DNA of 40,281 bases from Chloroflexota bacterium (GCA_002699485.1 PAAV01000012.1:1-40281); one strand, 5' to 3'. Positions 25,421 to 33,995 are shown, counted from the first letter of the stretch. Made by a program: numbers and translations. The notes: generated by a model not told the origin, from the letters alone.

Positions 25421-25789
25421 ATGTTAGTTTTAATAGCCATAATCCTCACTGTCGTGCCAGCATTAATCATCTTGTATCCTCTCATAAAAAGAGTTGGATC
25501 AACTGAGCTTTTAAAAGATGAATCCAGTTTAACGGCTGAACTTAATCGAAGATGGGATAGTGTTGTGGCAGGGTTAAGAACCGCTGAACTAGAACTTTCC
25601 ATTGGGAATCTATCTGAAGAAGACTACCGATGGATCAAGAACACATACGCTAAAGAAACAGCCCAGATTATGGCAGCCATGGAATTGCAAGAAGAAGAAG
25701 AAAAAGAATTGATGAACTCTTTGGAACGTGAAATTATAAAAGCCAGACTTGAATCAACAAACGGGAAAAAGCTTGCAGACAAAAGTTAA
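25421..25789 (+). CDS. short CcmI-like membrane-anchored protein
   Basis: A 122-residue protein with one N-terminal membrane helix (2-20: L-V-L-I-A-I-I-L-T-V-V-P-A-L-I-I-L-Y-P) and a charged, helical remainder likely to be a coiled coil (about 30-110, rich in E, L, K, R). It resembles the N-terminal unit of CcmI, an apocytochrome chaperone. L-S-I-G-N-L-S-E-E-D-Y resembles the E-L-x-x-G-x-I-x-x-x-D-Y pattern common in this gene position. It lacks a TPR domain. The location directly after ccmF supports a maturation role. The next gene starts 10 bases after its stop, or overlaps it if an earlier start is used. Confidence 0.7.
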   Translation: MLVLIAIILTVVPALIILYPLIKRVGSTELLKDESSLTAELNRRWDSVVAGLRTAELELSIGNLSEEDYRWIKNTYAKETAQIMAAMELQEEEEKELMNSLEREIIKARLESTNGKKLADKS

Positions 25790-25799
25790 AACGGGACTA

Positions 25800-26933
25800 G
25801 TGAAACTGTTTTTGTTGGTATTTAGCGTAATTTTGATATCTCAAGCTGCAACTCTCTTCGCGCAAGAAACAATTACAGTCAGCGGTAAAGTCACCAATAT
25901 GTCAGAGAATGGCGATCCCTTGGATGGATTGTCAGTTATTTTGCACGAGAATTCTGACGAGCTTCTCGGAGAAACAGAATATCAATTATCAGAAAATAGT
26001 GAGTTTATATTTGAGGATATAATTTACGATCCTAATAAACAATATGGTGTTTCAATAATATTCAAGGGAGCATTGTATGGAGTAAATCTAGACCTTTCTA
26101 TGGGCTCAGTTTCTGATCTAGAGATTCAAGTTTTTGAGTCTATAAGAAGTGACGAACTGTTAAAAGCATCTTTAGTTTCTATCCTAATTAATGACGTTAA
26201 TACTGAAACAAAATCTGTATCTATTCTAGAAATCGTTAAACTCGTAAATGATTCAGATTTAACTTATGTACCCGGACCAGCTCCAATGCAGCTTTTGCGG
26301 TTCAGCCTTCCAGAAGGTTCATATAATTTGATGATAGATTCTTCATTAATTACTGCTGAAATTTTTCAAGTTGACAAAGGTTTCGGAATATCTGCCTCAT
26401 TACCTCCTGGAGAACATGATATTTTCTTTTCGTATGACATGCCTTATGACTCAGGAAAATATGAACTATCCAAAAACCTTAGATACGGAGCAGACATTTT
26501 AAGAGTCGTTTCTCCAGTAGATTTAGTAGATATCGGTGATACTTCTCACGGAGATTTTGAAGAAGCATTAATTGGTGAAAGAAAATATAACGTATTAGAG
26601 GTTACAGATATCACAAAAGGCGAAACTCTCATGTTATCCATTGAAGACCTACCTATGCCTTCAACCTCACAAAGGTTTTCATCAGCATTCAAATCTATTA
26701 GATGGGAATTAGCAGTGCCAGTAGCCTTGGGAATAATAGTTATTTTCTCCGCAGGCTCAATTATCTGGTTAAATAGTAGAAATAAATCTGATTCCACCTC
26801 TGAGGATATAGCTATAGATAAACCAGAAATAGCAATGCTAATTGAACTTAAACAGATGTATGCCGAAGGCAAAATTACAGAGGAAGAGTACCAACATAAA
26901 ACAGAAATAATAAAGAAAATACTTGATGAATAA
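25800..26933 (+). CDS. unrecognised exported protein of the ccm locus with C-terminal anchor
   Basis: About 378 residues. It begins with a signal-like stretch (K-L-F-L-L-V-F-S-V-I-L-I-S), followed by an extracytoplasmic part that starts with T-V-S-G-K-V-T-N, a pattern of carboxypeptidase-regulatory or Ig-like beta domains. A membrane helix follows (about V-P-V-A-L-G-I-I-V-I-F), then a cytoplasmic tail ending in L-K-Q-M-Y-A-E-G-K-I-T-E-E-E-Y, typical of SHOCT-like tails. It has no cysteine pair. The start is uncertain: TTG 25749, TTG 25773 and GTG 25800 are in frame, none with a clear ribosome site. I chose GTG to avoid overlap. Position after ccmF suggests a membrane-associated helper in cytochrome biogenesis. 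Confidence 0.65.
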   Translation: MKLFLLVFSVILISQAATLFAQETITVSGKVTNMSENGDPLDGLSVILHENSDELLGETEYQLSENSEFIFEDIIYDPNKQYGVSIIFKGALYGVNLDLSMGSVSDLEIQVFESIRSDELLKASLVSILINDVNTETKSVSILEIVKLVNDSDLTYVPGPAPMQLLRFSLPEGSYNLMIDSSLITAEIFQVDKGFGISASLPPGEHDIFFSYDMPYDSGKYELSKNLRYGADILRVVSPVDLVDIGDTSHGDFEEALIGERKYNVLEVTDITKGETLMLSIEDLPMPSTSQRFSSAFKSIRWELAVPVALGIIVIFSAGSIIWLNSRNKSDSTSEDIAIDKPEIAMLIELKQMYAEGKITEEEYQHKTEIIKKILDE

Positions 26934-26942
26934 TTTTATAAA

Positions 26943-27518
26943 TCAGACATCTGAGACGTTGGCGTCTGTTGAGCTAACATACTCGCTCTTCAATATTCCC
27001 ATAACTACTGAGTCGAACCTAGCACCATGATGTGGGCGGCTCTTTCGCAAAGTTCCTTCATGTATAAATCCAAACTGTCTAAACAGGCTGATTGCTTTTT
27101 TATTATATTCAGGAACATCGACCCATATCCGAAATAATCCGATTTGATCAAATCCAAATTCGATGATTTTGTTAGTTGCGGCGTTTCCAAAACCTTTGTG
27201 CCATAAGTCTTTTCGCCCGATGAGAACTGACAGCTGTCCGTCACCTAAAGATTCTTCGATAGCTAAATGAACTTCTCCAATGTGCTCTTCACCTGTATAT
27301 ACGGAAAATATTTTGTGATCTGAATCTTCAAATACTTCCTTCCATTTTAACTCAGAAAAAGAAGCTGCTTTCCCAGGGTTATATGCTAAATGAGCCGAAT
27401 CACCGTATGAGTAACGCCCAAACCAGGCTTCGGCAACTTCATCATCTTGTAGCCATTCATGGATTTTCAGAACATCTTCTCTGGAGACTTCTCTTAATTC
27501 AATGTGCTGAAAGGTCAT
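26943..27518 (-). CDS. GNAT N-acetyltransferase (RimJ/RimL type)
   Basis: A 191-residue GNAT-fold protein. The acetyl-CoA loop is K-G-F-G-N-A-A-T-N (after W-H), followed by the conserved I-I-E-F-G-F-D, R-I-W-V-D-V-P-E-Y-N-K-K-A-I-S-L-F-R-Q-F-G-F, and a terminal V-V-M-G-I-L. Relatives acetylate ribosomal protein N-termini, amino groups of small molecules or antibiotics, and the substrate cannot be read. It converges on the ccm-locus gene with 9 bases between stops. Confidence 0.85.
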   Translation of the reverse strand: MTFQHIELREVSREDVLKIHEWLQDDEVAEAWFGRYSYGDSAHLAYNPGKAASFSELKWKEVFEDSDHKIFSVYTGEEHIGEVHLAIEESLGDGQLSVLIGRKDLWHKGFGNAATNKIIEFGFDQIGLFRIWVDVPEYNKKAISLFRQFGFIHEGTLRKSRPHHGARFDSVVMGILKSEYVSSTDANVSDV

Positions 27519-27574
27519 ACTTATCCTCTCGCTTTTCTAGAATCATACTGAATTCATTAATATAATCCGGACAA

Positions 27575-28744
27575 TTATCTCTTTTTTGATAGTTGCTTAA
27601 TTGCATCAACTAACCTATTTATTTCGTCTTCGGTATTAAAAAAGGCTGTTGAAACCCTGATACCTTGTTGAGATTCTATAGCTCTAACCACTATTTTGTC
27701 ATTTTTCCAAAGCTTTAAAGTAGCCTTATCCGAATCCACTCCATCAACCTGAAATGTCGTTAAAGCTGAGCATTCAGCGCCTTCTAAAGGGCTTAATATC
27801 TTAACTCCATCCACAGAACTCAAACTATTTTTTAGAATTTTAGTAAGTTCTAAATTACGCTTCTCAATTTCAGGCATCTTATGAGATAAGATCTTTGTAA
27901 CCGCTGCATTATAACCTGCTCTCAAGGGTGCGCTAGTTGTTGACATAGAGAACTTATCTATTGAATTAGTTACAGCCTCAAATCTTCCTTCCAGATTAAA
28001 GTTGGAAGAGAACCCAAAACCTATACGACTAGGCTGGAGCTCAGGAATCAGATTATGCCTAATAAATAATGCTCCTGTCTGATCCGGTCCTAAAAGCCAT
28101 TTTTGACCTGGGGAAGAATAAAAATCTACCCCCAACGCGTTCATATCAAGCTCAATATGTCCTGGACCTTGAGCTCCATCTACTAAAACCCGGGCACCAA
28201 CCTTGTGAGCAACTGAAGCTATTGCAGATACGGGCATTCTAAGTCCCGTTGAATATTGTATGTGGCTAAACATAACAAGTCTTGTTCTTCCAGTTATAAC
28301 AGACGCAAAGGACTGCCTAATATCGTTATGATTAGAATCTAAATCGATCGACACCATTCTTAAACGCACACCTTTAGAACTTTGTAAATTGTACGCAGGA
28401 AGAAGCACAGATGGATGCTCTAAATCGCATAACACAACTTCATCACCTGGTTTCCATGGGAGGCCATTGAGGATTATATTAATGCCGTCAGTAGTGTTAT
28501 CAGTCAACATAACTTCTTCAGGCTGGCAGTTGAATAACCGTGATACAAGAACTTTTGACTCTGACATGATTTTTTGGGCGCTCTCAAGAATTTCAGGGCT
28601 AGTAGGGCCGTTGAAACTTTCTAACTCTAATCTTGATTTAATAGCGTCTACAACATAAACAGGTGAAGGCCCAGACCAACCTGTATTCAAATAGGTCATA
28701 TCATTTATATTGGGCATTAATGACCTTATTTTTATAATGTCCAT
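27575..28744 (-). CDS. class V PLP aminotransferase (isopenicillin N epimerase / desulfurase-like)
   Basis: A 389-residue fold-type I enzyme. Phosphate binding is in D-N-T-T-D-G-I-N, the ring aspartate is D189 in L-V-D-G-A-Q-G, and the Schiff-base lysine is K215 in S-S-P-G-Q-K-W-L-L-G-P. The family includes cysteine desulfurases, isopenicillin N epimerase and kynureninase-like enzymes. No S-acceptor cysteine loop characteristic of IscS is evident, and no iron-sulfur genes are near, so a lyase, epimerase or transaminase role is likelier. It shares strand with the catabolic genes upstream, with a 54-base gap. Confidence 0.82.
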   Translation of the reverse strand: MDIIKIRSLMPNINDMTYLNTGWSGPSPVYVVDAIKSRLELESFNGPTSPEILESAQKIMSESKVLVSRLFNCQPEEVMLTDNTTDGINIILNGLPWKPGDEVVLCDLEHPSVLLPAYNLQSSKGVRLRMVSIDLDSNHNDIRQSFASVITGRTRLVMFSHIQYSTGLRMPVSAIASVAHKVGARVLVDGAQGPGHIELDMNALGVDFYSSPGQKWLLGPDQTGALFIRHNLIPELQPSRIGFGFSSNFNLEGRFEAVTNSIDKFSMSTTSAPLRAGYNAAVTKILSHKMPEIEKRNLELTKILKNSLSSVDGVKILSPLEGAECSALTTFQVDGVDSDKATLKLWKNDKIVVRAIESQQGIRVSTAFFNTEDEINRLVDAIKQLSKKR

Positions 28745-28798
28745 AGCTATATTAGTCCTGTATGTTAATCGTAATTTTGTTACGCCTGCATTGTATAT

Positions 28799-29869
28799 TC
28801 ATAAAGGCAGATGTATTGTCTTTTGCTCTTGAATTGATCTAGATACTGCTTCAGTGTACTCCATATATTTGACTCCATCAGAAAATGTCGTGTGAACTAC
28901 GTGTTCCTGTCCACGAATTGCTCCTATAAACTCTTCCTCTACTCTCCAATAACCCTTCTCTTCCTTAGTAACTTCTATAGGATACATCTCATCGTCATCT
29001 TTAGTACCGCCATATATTTTCACTGCATCGAGATTTAACTCATCTGGACTTAAAACGCCTTGAGTATCAATACGAATCGTGCCATCAGACCCATAAATCC
29101 AAATTTGATCTCCTGGAGCATGTCCAGTAACTGTAGTAAATCTCAAATGGCCAATTGCTCCTGGTGGAAATTGACAGACCACCTCAAGATGATCTGGGAT
29201 GTCAATAAAATTGATGTTGCCATTAGCGTCTTTTCGTCTCTTTACATTAACTTGGCCTACTGCTGTAACAGATGAAGCAGGTCCGATCCATCTAAGTAAT
29301 GCCTCATACCATATTCCCATTAACATCACATTGTAGCCTGAAAAATCACGATCAAACCGCCAATGCATCGGAGTTTCGGTATCAATGAAACCTCCCGTAT
29401 GGCTAGTTAACTGAACAGACAGTATATCTCCAACATATCCTTCTGAGATCAATCTTTTGATTGTTTTATCAATTCCAAACGTGAACGGTGATGGAACAAT
29501 CTGAGCCACTAGCTCGGGATATGCCCTCGATACTTCCAGCATCGCATTAGCTTCAGCTGCATTCATAGCCATTCTTGCTTCTGTTAACACATGTTTACCA
29601 GCATTAAATGCTGCCATAGTCATTGGGTAATGCATATATGGCCACGTTCCAATACATACTGCGTCAATATCTCCATCATCTATCAAATCGGGCCAGGATT
29701 CATAAACCTTTGGGATTTTAAATTCAGTAGCCACTTTTTCTCCAGACTCTTTCGAACGATTGGATACTGCAACAACTTGAACTCCATCAATAGCCTGGAA
29801 TCCGGGAATGTGTTTAACTCTAGTGTTCAAACCAGCGCCTATAATGCCTATTTTCAACTTTTTTTTCAA
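28799..29869 (-). CDS. Gfo/Idh/MocA-family NAD(P)-dependent oxidoreductase
   Basis: A 356-residue protein. The N-terminal Rossmann part starts G-I-I-G-A-G-L-N (9-16). The C-terminal part has the open-sheet features of the family, including G-A-I-G-H-L-R and R-V-E-E-E-F-I-G-A-I-R. The second-turn motif that is normally E-K-P reads T-E-A-R-M-A, so the usual lysine is not at that spot. Family enzymes oxidise sugar hydroxyls (inositol, glucose-fructose, and similar). It precedes the class V aminotransferase and follows the SMP-30 gene on the same strand, consistent with sugar-acid use. TTG start at 29869. Confidence 0.85.
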   Translation of the reverse strand: MKKKLKIGIIGAGLNTRVKHIPGFQAIDGVQVVAVSNRSKESGEKVATEFKIPKVYESWPDLIDDGDIDAVCIGTWPYMHYPMTMAAFNAGKHVLTEARMAMNAAEANAMLEVSRAYPELVAQIVPSPFTFGIDKTIKRLISEGYVGDILSVQLTSHTGGFIDTETPMHWRFDRDFSGYNVMLMGIWYEALLRWIGPASSVTAVGQVNVKRRKDANGNINFIDIPDHLEVVCQFPPGAIGHLRFTTVTGHAPGDQIWIYGSDGTIRIDTQGVLSPDELNLDAVKIYGGTKDDDEMYPIEVTKEEKGYWRVEEEFIGAIRGQEHVVHTTFSDGVKYMEYTEAVSRSIQEQKTIHLPL

Positions 29870-29894
29870 TTGGACAATTCTCCTGCTTTCCGGA

Positions 29895-30782
29895 TTAAGG
29901 ATACCAAATCCTACCTTTTGTGGATGTTTGGGCCATTAATAAGTGACCTCCTATAGAAGTCACGTATAAAGTATCTAAATTGGGCCCCGCAAACGTGCAG
30001 TTTGTAGGACGATCGATACTTAAATGATACCTATGCCGTATTTCACCATCAGGAGAGAATACGTAAATACTAGGTCCGGGACCTCCCTCAGCTGTACCAG
30101 CAGTTGCCCAAATATTGCCGTCAACATCAAGAACCATACCGTCTATACCTCTCCATTTTCCAAAATCATGTAAAACTTCAGGTTCGCCCAAAAGCCCGTC
30201 TTTGAGAACTGGATAGGCTCTCAGTTGTCTTTTCTCTTCAGGATTCCTGCCACTTTGCGCTACATATAATACAGAGTGATCAAGATTAAATAACAATCCA
30301 TTCGGTCTTGTGGTATCAAAAGTAACTCTTATTGAATCACTAAAAGAATCCTTATTGTTCGGTATTTTATACACGGATTCGTGATCTAACTCCATTTGAG
30401 TCCTATCTTTAGACCAGTCACCTCCCGATCCTTCATAAAACGGATCAGTAAACCAGATAGATCCTTGTGTATCTACAGCAAGGTCATTTGGTATGTTGTA
30501 AGCCAGACCATTGAAATTATCAGAAATCACTCGGATGCTTTTACCAGTATATTCAACTACCCTTCTTGCTCCGCCTTCGCAGCCAAAATATCTTCCCTCA
30601 TTATTAAACATTGTCCCATTACAAAAATTCGTGTTCTCTCGGTGCACACTGGTGACTCTGCTAATTGGGTCGTACGCAAAAATCCTGCTGCTATCTATAT
30701 GAGTAAAAAGTAGTAACTCTCCATCCCAAGCAGGCCCCTCAGTAACTCCTCCGAACGGACCAGAAACGATCGAAAAATCCAT
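29895..30782 (-). CDS. SMP-30/gluconolactonase/LRE family protein
   Basis: A 295-residue six-bladed beta-propeller hydrolase. The metal ligands expected of the family are visible: Glu in G-V-T-E-G-P-A-W, Asn in I-P-N-D-L-A-V-D, Asn in R-P-N-G-L-L-F and Asp in G-I-D-G-M-V-L-D. Such enzymes open aldonolactones to sugar acids. The gene starts 5 bases after the HpaI aldolase stop and is followed by the Gfo/Idh/MocA oxidoreductase. Together they can oxidise a sugar to a lactone, open it and split the acid. Confidence 0.85.
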   Translation of the reverse strand: MDFSIVSGPFGGVTEGPAWDGELLLFTHIDSSRIFAYDPISRVTSVHRENTNFCNGTMFNNEGRYFGCEGGARRVVEYTGKSIRVISDNFNGLAYNIPNDLAVDTQGSIWFTDPFYEGSGGDWSKDRTQMELDHESVYKIPNNKDSFSDSIRVTFDTTRPNGLLFNLDHSVLYVAQSGRNPEEKRQLRAYPVLKDGLLGEPEVLHDFGKWRGIDGMVLDVDGNIWATAGTAEGGPGPSIYVFSPDGEIRHRYHLSIDRPTNCTFAGPNLDTLYVTSIGGHLLMAQTSTKGRIWYP

Positions 30783-30787
30783 CGCTT

Positions 30788-31615
30788 TTAAATGACCTCC
30801 GTTGATTCACCAATCGTTTTCGATTCTTCACCCATGATCTCTGAACCGAACTCTTGTATGGTCGTAAAGTCATTACGGTATCCTTGATGAATTTGTCTGC
30901 GATCACTTGAATGCAATACAAATCTAGCTCCTTCCTTGAGCCACTTTTTGGTTAGATCAACCGATTGATGATGAATAAGTACCGGAATATTTTTGCCTTG
31001 ACAAGATTTTATAATCTGACGCAAGGTTGATTCATAATCAGGATGATCATATTGATTCGGAATACCTAAAGATATAGTTAAGTCATTAGGACCAACAAAA
31101 ATCGCATCTATACCATTTACGTCCAAGATTTTATCTAGGTTTTCGATCGCCGGCACGCTTTCAATCCCGATTATACAGACTGAGTTTCTATTTAAATCCT
31201 CAAGGTACTTGCGGGACTGTTCACTCGGGAAAACACCTTCTTCTACTACTCGTCTTACCCCAGCGCCTTTTAATGGCCTGTACTTGCAAGCTCCGATAAC
31301 TTCTCTTACTTCTTCAACAGTTTCGCAGTATGGAGCTAAAACACCATGTGCTCCAGCATCTAGTGCCATCGTAACGTAATGTGAGTCTGGTATCGGTATG
31401 CGAACGATTGGAACGACGTCTGTTGATTGAATCGCAACGAGGTAATCAGCCACTTCTGCCCTACCTCTTGGGGCATGTTCCATATCGATAACTACATAGT
31501 CCAAACCGAGGTCGGATATTGCACTCGTCCACCTTGGATTCCGGCCCATGCTTATCATGGAACCATACACCACACCACCCTGTTTGGTTTTAACTTTCAG
31601 TTGCTCTCCATTCAT
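30788..31615 (-). CDS. HpcH/HpaI-family aldolase
   Basis: A 275-residue class II aldolase. Seen are V-I-D-M-E-H-A (His that acts in catalysis), V-R-I-P, the metal Glu in I-G-I-E-S-V-P-A-I and Asp in F-V-G-P-N-D-L-T-I-S-L-G. Members cleave 2-keto-3-deoxy sugar acids or 4-hydroxy-2-oxo acids to pyruvate and an aldehyde. It is first in a minus-strand unit with SMP-30 and Gfo/Idh/MocA, and divergent from the MFS carrier. AAGGAT lies about 7 bases before the ATG. Specific substrate not inferable. Confidence 0.88.
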   Translation of the reverse strand: MNGEQLKVKTKQGGVVYGSMISMGRNPRWTSAISDLGLDYVVIDMEHAPRGRAEVADYLVAIQSTDVVPIVRIPIPDSHYVTMALDAGAHGVLAPYCETVEEVREVIGACKYRPLKGAGVRRVVEEGVFPSEQSRKYLEDLNRNSVCIIGIESVPAIENLDKILDVNGIDAIFVGPNDLTISLGIPNQYDHPDYESTLRQIIKSCQGKNIPVLIHHQSVDLTKKWLKEGARFVLHSSDRRQIHQGYRNDFTTIQEFGSEIMGEESKTIGESTEVI

Positions 31616-31664
31616 GTTTTTATCCTTTGTAATATTAGACTGGTGCTAATAAACTGCATCTGTG

Positions 31665-31692
31665 ATTGTACATGTAGATTAGATCAAATCAA
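31665..31692 (-). promoter_or_regulatory. probable promoter of the aldolase-lactonase-oxidoreductase unit
   Basis: On the minus strand TTGATT (31687-31692), 16 bases, then TACAAT (31665-31670). Initiation near 31658 would leave a leader of about 43 bases before the aldolase ATG. Confidence 0.45.
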
Positions 31693-31698
31693 GATTGT

Positions 31699-31740
31699 TT
31701 GCCTTAATGTCTCACTAAGAATAGTATGTTTTATTCTTAG
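31699..31740 (+). promoter_or_regulatory. MFS promoter with overlapping inverted repeat
   Basis: TTGCCT (31699-31704) and TAGTAT (31722-31727), spaced 17, face the MFS gene. CTAAGAATA (31715-31723) and TATTCTTAG (31732-31740) form a perfect 9-base inverted repeat with an 8-base centre that covers the -10. A repressor site at this spot would block transcription. Confidence 0.45.
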
Positions 31741-31766
31741 AAAGAAAATTTTTATGAAAATAGAAT

Positions 31767-33023
31767 ATGAATAAAAGCTGGGCGGTTCTAGGAACAGGAT
31801 TTATTGTTCTCTTTTTCAACGCCGGTATATTATCCGCCTTCGGTTTAATACTACCTGATATGAGTGAGGATACCGGCTGGAGTCGATCATCTCTATCTTT
31901 AGCCGTTACGATCTTTATGATTGTTTCTGCGGTAGCTATGCCATTTGTAGGTAGGATCGCAGATCGGTTTGATATCCGATCAATACTAATAATAGGTACA
32001 GTTATAGTTGCATTTGGAACTGGATTGATCTGGTTCATTCAAGATTTTTGGCAATTAGTCATTTTATATGGCGTAGTCTTTGCCATAGGGCATGCAGCAT
32101 CATCTATACCAACTATTAGCGTGATGGTAAGTAGATGGTGGCCTAAATCGCCAGGATTAGCTAATAGTGCCGCTATTGCCGGTATGGGTTTAGGTCCTTT
32201 CTTAATTGTAGTAATACTTACTTTGCTACTGTTTATTGGATGGAGAAACATTTACGCAATTATAGGAATAGTTAACATATTGGTTGTGCTGCCAGTTGTA
32301 ATGTTATTTGCCAAATCCCACCCTAATGGAATTACCGATCAGGCAAGTGATGATATAGAACGCCCAAAAAGTCGCGACAATATCAGAGACATGATTCCAA
32401 TAGTTGAGACTGGTGATGTTAAAGGATTTAAACTTGCCACTGTTTTAGGCACATCCAAACACATGTGGTTACTACTATTAGTTTTCGGGATATGCGGGTT
32501 TCAGGACTTTTTTGTTAACACCCATTTAGTCGCATTTGCAAACGATAACGAAATTGGCAAAGCCTTGTCAGGATTCATCCTCGCTTTGATGGGCTTAATG
32601 GGTCTTCCTGGAGTGATCATATGTGGCTATATAACTGATCGATTTGGACCAGCAATTCCAACATTAATCTGCTTCCTGATAAGAACGGTTATATTCGCAA
32701 TAATCATTTATTACCAAAATACCAGTACTATAGTGGTTTTCAGTCTATTCTATGGCAGCACATTCCTGATAACTGCCCCACTAGTAGCTATATATGCCAA
32801 ACAGGTTTTTGGGTCAAAACTTATGGGACTGACCGGAGGAATAATAATAATGATTCACCAACTTCTGGGAGGATTGGGAGCAGTATTCGGAGCGGTAATA
32901 TTTGACAACCTTGGAAGCTATGATCTGGCTTTTATTGTGTCACTTGTGACTTCAATATTAGCAGTCCTTATCTCATTGAAATTACATCAGGTTTATTTAT
33001 TATCACGTTCAATGAATAATTAA
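31767..33023 (+). CDS. MFS transporter (monocarboxylate/oxalate-formate-like)
   Basis: A 418-residue membrane protein with 12 hydrophobic segments. G-R-I-A-D-R-F-D is the loop 2-3 motif of the superfamily, and a related G-Y-I-T-D-R-F-G occurs in the second half after a long polar central loop (about 190-225). F-G-L-I-L-P-D-M and W-S-R-S-S-L-S in the first helices resemble bacterial monocarboxylate carriers. It probably brings in an organic acid used by the neighbouring enzymes. It is divergent from the aldolase gene, and its stop overlaps that of the DHDPS-family gene in TTAA. Confidence 0.85.
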   Translation: MNKSWAVLGTGFIVLFFNAGILSAFGLILPDMSEDTGWSRSSLSLAVTIFMIVSAVAMPFVGRIADRFDIRSILIIGTVIVAFGTGLIWFIQDFWQLVILYGVVFAIGHAASSIPTISVMVSRWWPKSPGLANSAAIAGMGLGPFLIVVILTLLLFIGWRNIYAIIGIVNILVVLPVVMLFAKSHPNGITDQASDDIERPKSRDNIRDMIPIVETGDVKGFKLATVLGTSKHMWLLLLVFGICGFQDFFVNTHLVAFANDNEIGKALSGFILALMGLMGLPGVIICGYITDRFGPAIPTLICFLIRTVIFAIIIYYQNTSTIVVFSLFYGSTFLITAPLVAIYAKQVFGSKLMGLTGGIIIMIHQLLGGLGAVFGAVIFDNLGSYDLAFIVSLVTSILAVLISLKLHQVYLLSRSMNN

Positions 33024-33919
33024 ATACCCAACAATTCCATTAATTTATCAAGTTCCCTAAAAGCAATTCGATCTGGTTTTTGTGTCGGCATCCTAACATT
33101 AACAGACTTAATGACTCCTCTCCTTTTTAGAATTTCTTTATCTAGATGATAAGAAACATCTAAAGACCTCGTAAGGAGAGATAGTAATGGACCTATTTTT
33201 TCCATATGTGCATATGCCTCATCTTTTCTGCCTCTTTTCCAGTACTCCCAAGCTTTGGAATAAAATTCTGGCACTGCACATCCAGGCATGGTGCCTACTG
33301 AACCACGATTTAACTCAGCTATAAAATTGGTGCCCCAAGCGCCGCCGAAAACTATAACTTCATCTCCTCCAAGTTTTTTAAGTTCAGTGGTTCTCATGGT
33401 TGTTGGGGGTGTTTCAGCTTTAGCATATTTTGCATATTCGGTAGCTTTCACTATCTCAATCATAACTGCAGGAGGAATAGGAGAAGTCCATATATCCTGA
33501 ATAAAAATAGGCATTTTTACTTTTTCTGAAATCGTCACATAATGTTGCACGATAATGTCATTAGGTACCGGAAGAACTGTGGGTGGTGTTACCATCAACG
33601 CATTTGCGCCCAGCTCCTTAGCCCTTAGACTATAATTTAGAGCTAAATCAGTACCCTGGGCTCCAGTATGCATTACTACCTGTACCCTTCCATTAACTTG
33701 TCCGACAACAGTTTTTAATACCATATCTCTCTCTGATTCGGACATCTTGAAAATTTCTGAACCCATTGCGATGCCAAGTCCATCAGCGCCACTATCAATA
33801 ACAAACTCAGTCAGTTTTCTTAAATCTTCATAGTCGATATCGTATTTTTCATTGAATGGCATATACAAGATTGGATATACACCAGCAAATTTGGGTAGTG
33901 ATTTTGTTTTATTAACCAT
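33020..33919 (-). CDS. dihydrodipicolinate synthase / N-acetylneuraminate lyase family protein
   Basis: A 299-residue TIM-barrel lyase. A-M-G-S-E-I-F-K-M-S (51-60) replaces the usual G-T-T-G-E, and the Schiff-base lysine is K167 in Y-A-K-A-E. The position that is Tyr in L-Y-N-x-P holds Gln (Q141 in I-F-I-Q-D), so the standard proton relay is missing. That argues against lysine biosynthesis. More likely it is a lyase for another keto acid, in keeping with the catabolic genes around it. AGGTGAG lies 7 bases before the ATG. Confidence 0.82.
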   Translation of the reverse strand: MVNKTKSLPKFAGVYPILYMPFNEKYDIDYEDLRKLTEFVIDSGADGLGIAMGSEIFKMSESERDMVLKTVVGQVNGRVQVVMHTGAQGTDLALNYSLRAKELGANALMVTPPTVLPVPNDIIVQHYVTISEKVKMPIFIQDIWTSPIPPAVMIEIVKATEYAKYAKAETPPTTMRTTELKKLGGDEVIVFGGAWGTNFIAELNRGSVGTMPGCAVPEFYSKAWEYWKRGRKDEAYAHMEKIGPLLSLLTRSLDVSYHLDKEILKRRGVIKSVNVRMPTQKPDRIAFRELDKLMELLGI

Positions 33920-33938
33920 ACAATTCTCACCTGTAAAT

Positions 33939-33977
33939 CAAGAGAGCCCGGCAAATTATGTACGCCGAGCTCTCTTG
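33939..33977. other. long GC-rich hairpin between the DHDPS-family and HemL-like genes
   Basis: Bases 33939-33952 pair with 33964-33977 (13 of 14, one C-A mismatch) around an 11-base loop. The right arm is followed by eight A on the plus strand, so on the minus strand a U run precedes the stem. That is the wrong order for a standard minus-strand terminator and the next gene starts 20 bases later. It may still stop, pause or stabilise the HemL-like transcript. Confidence 0.6.
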
Positions 33978-33995
33978 AAAAAAAACTTAAGTTCT

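Noticed and set aside
27575-28744. Calling the class V PLP enzyme a cysteine desulfurase that feeds the sulfur carrier
   Set aside because: No S-acceptor Cys loop was recognised and the gene is 24 kb from the carrier.
29591-29956. A 121-codon plus-strand frame over the Gfo/Idh/MocA gene
   Set aside because: Antisense to a gene with clear Rossmann motifs, and no translation signal.
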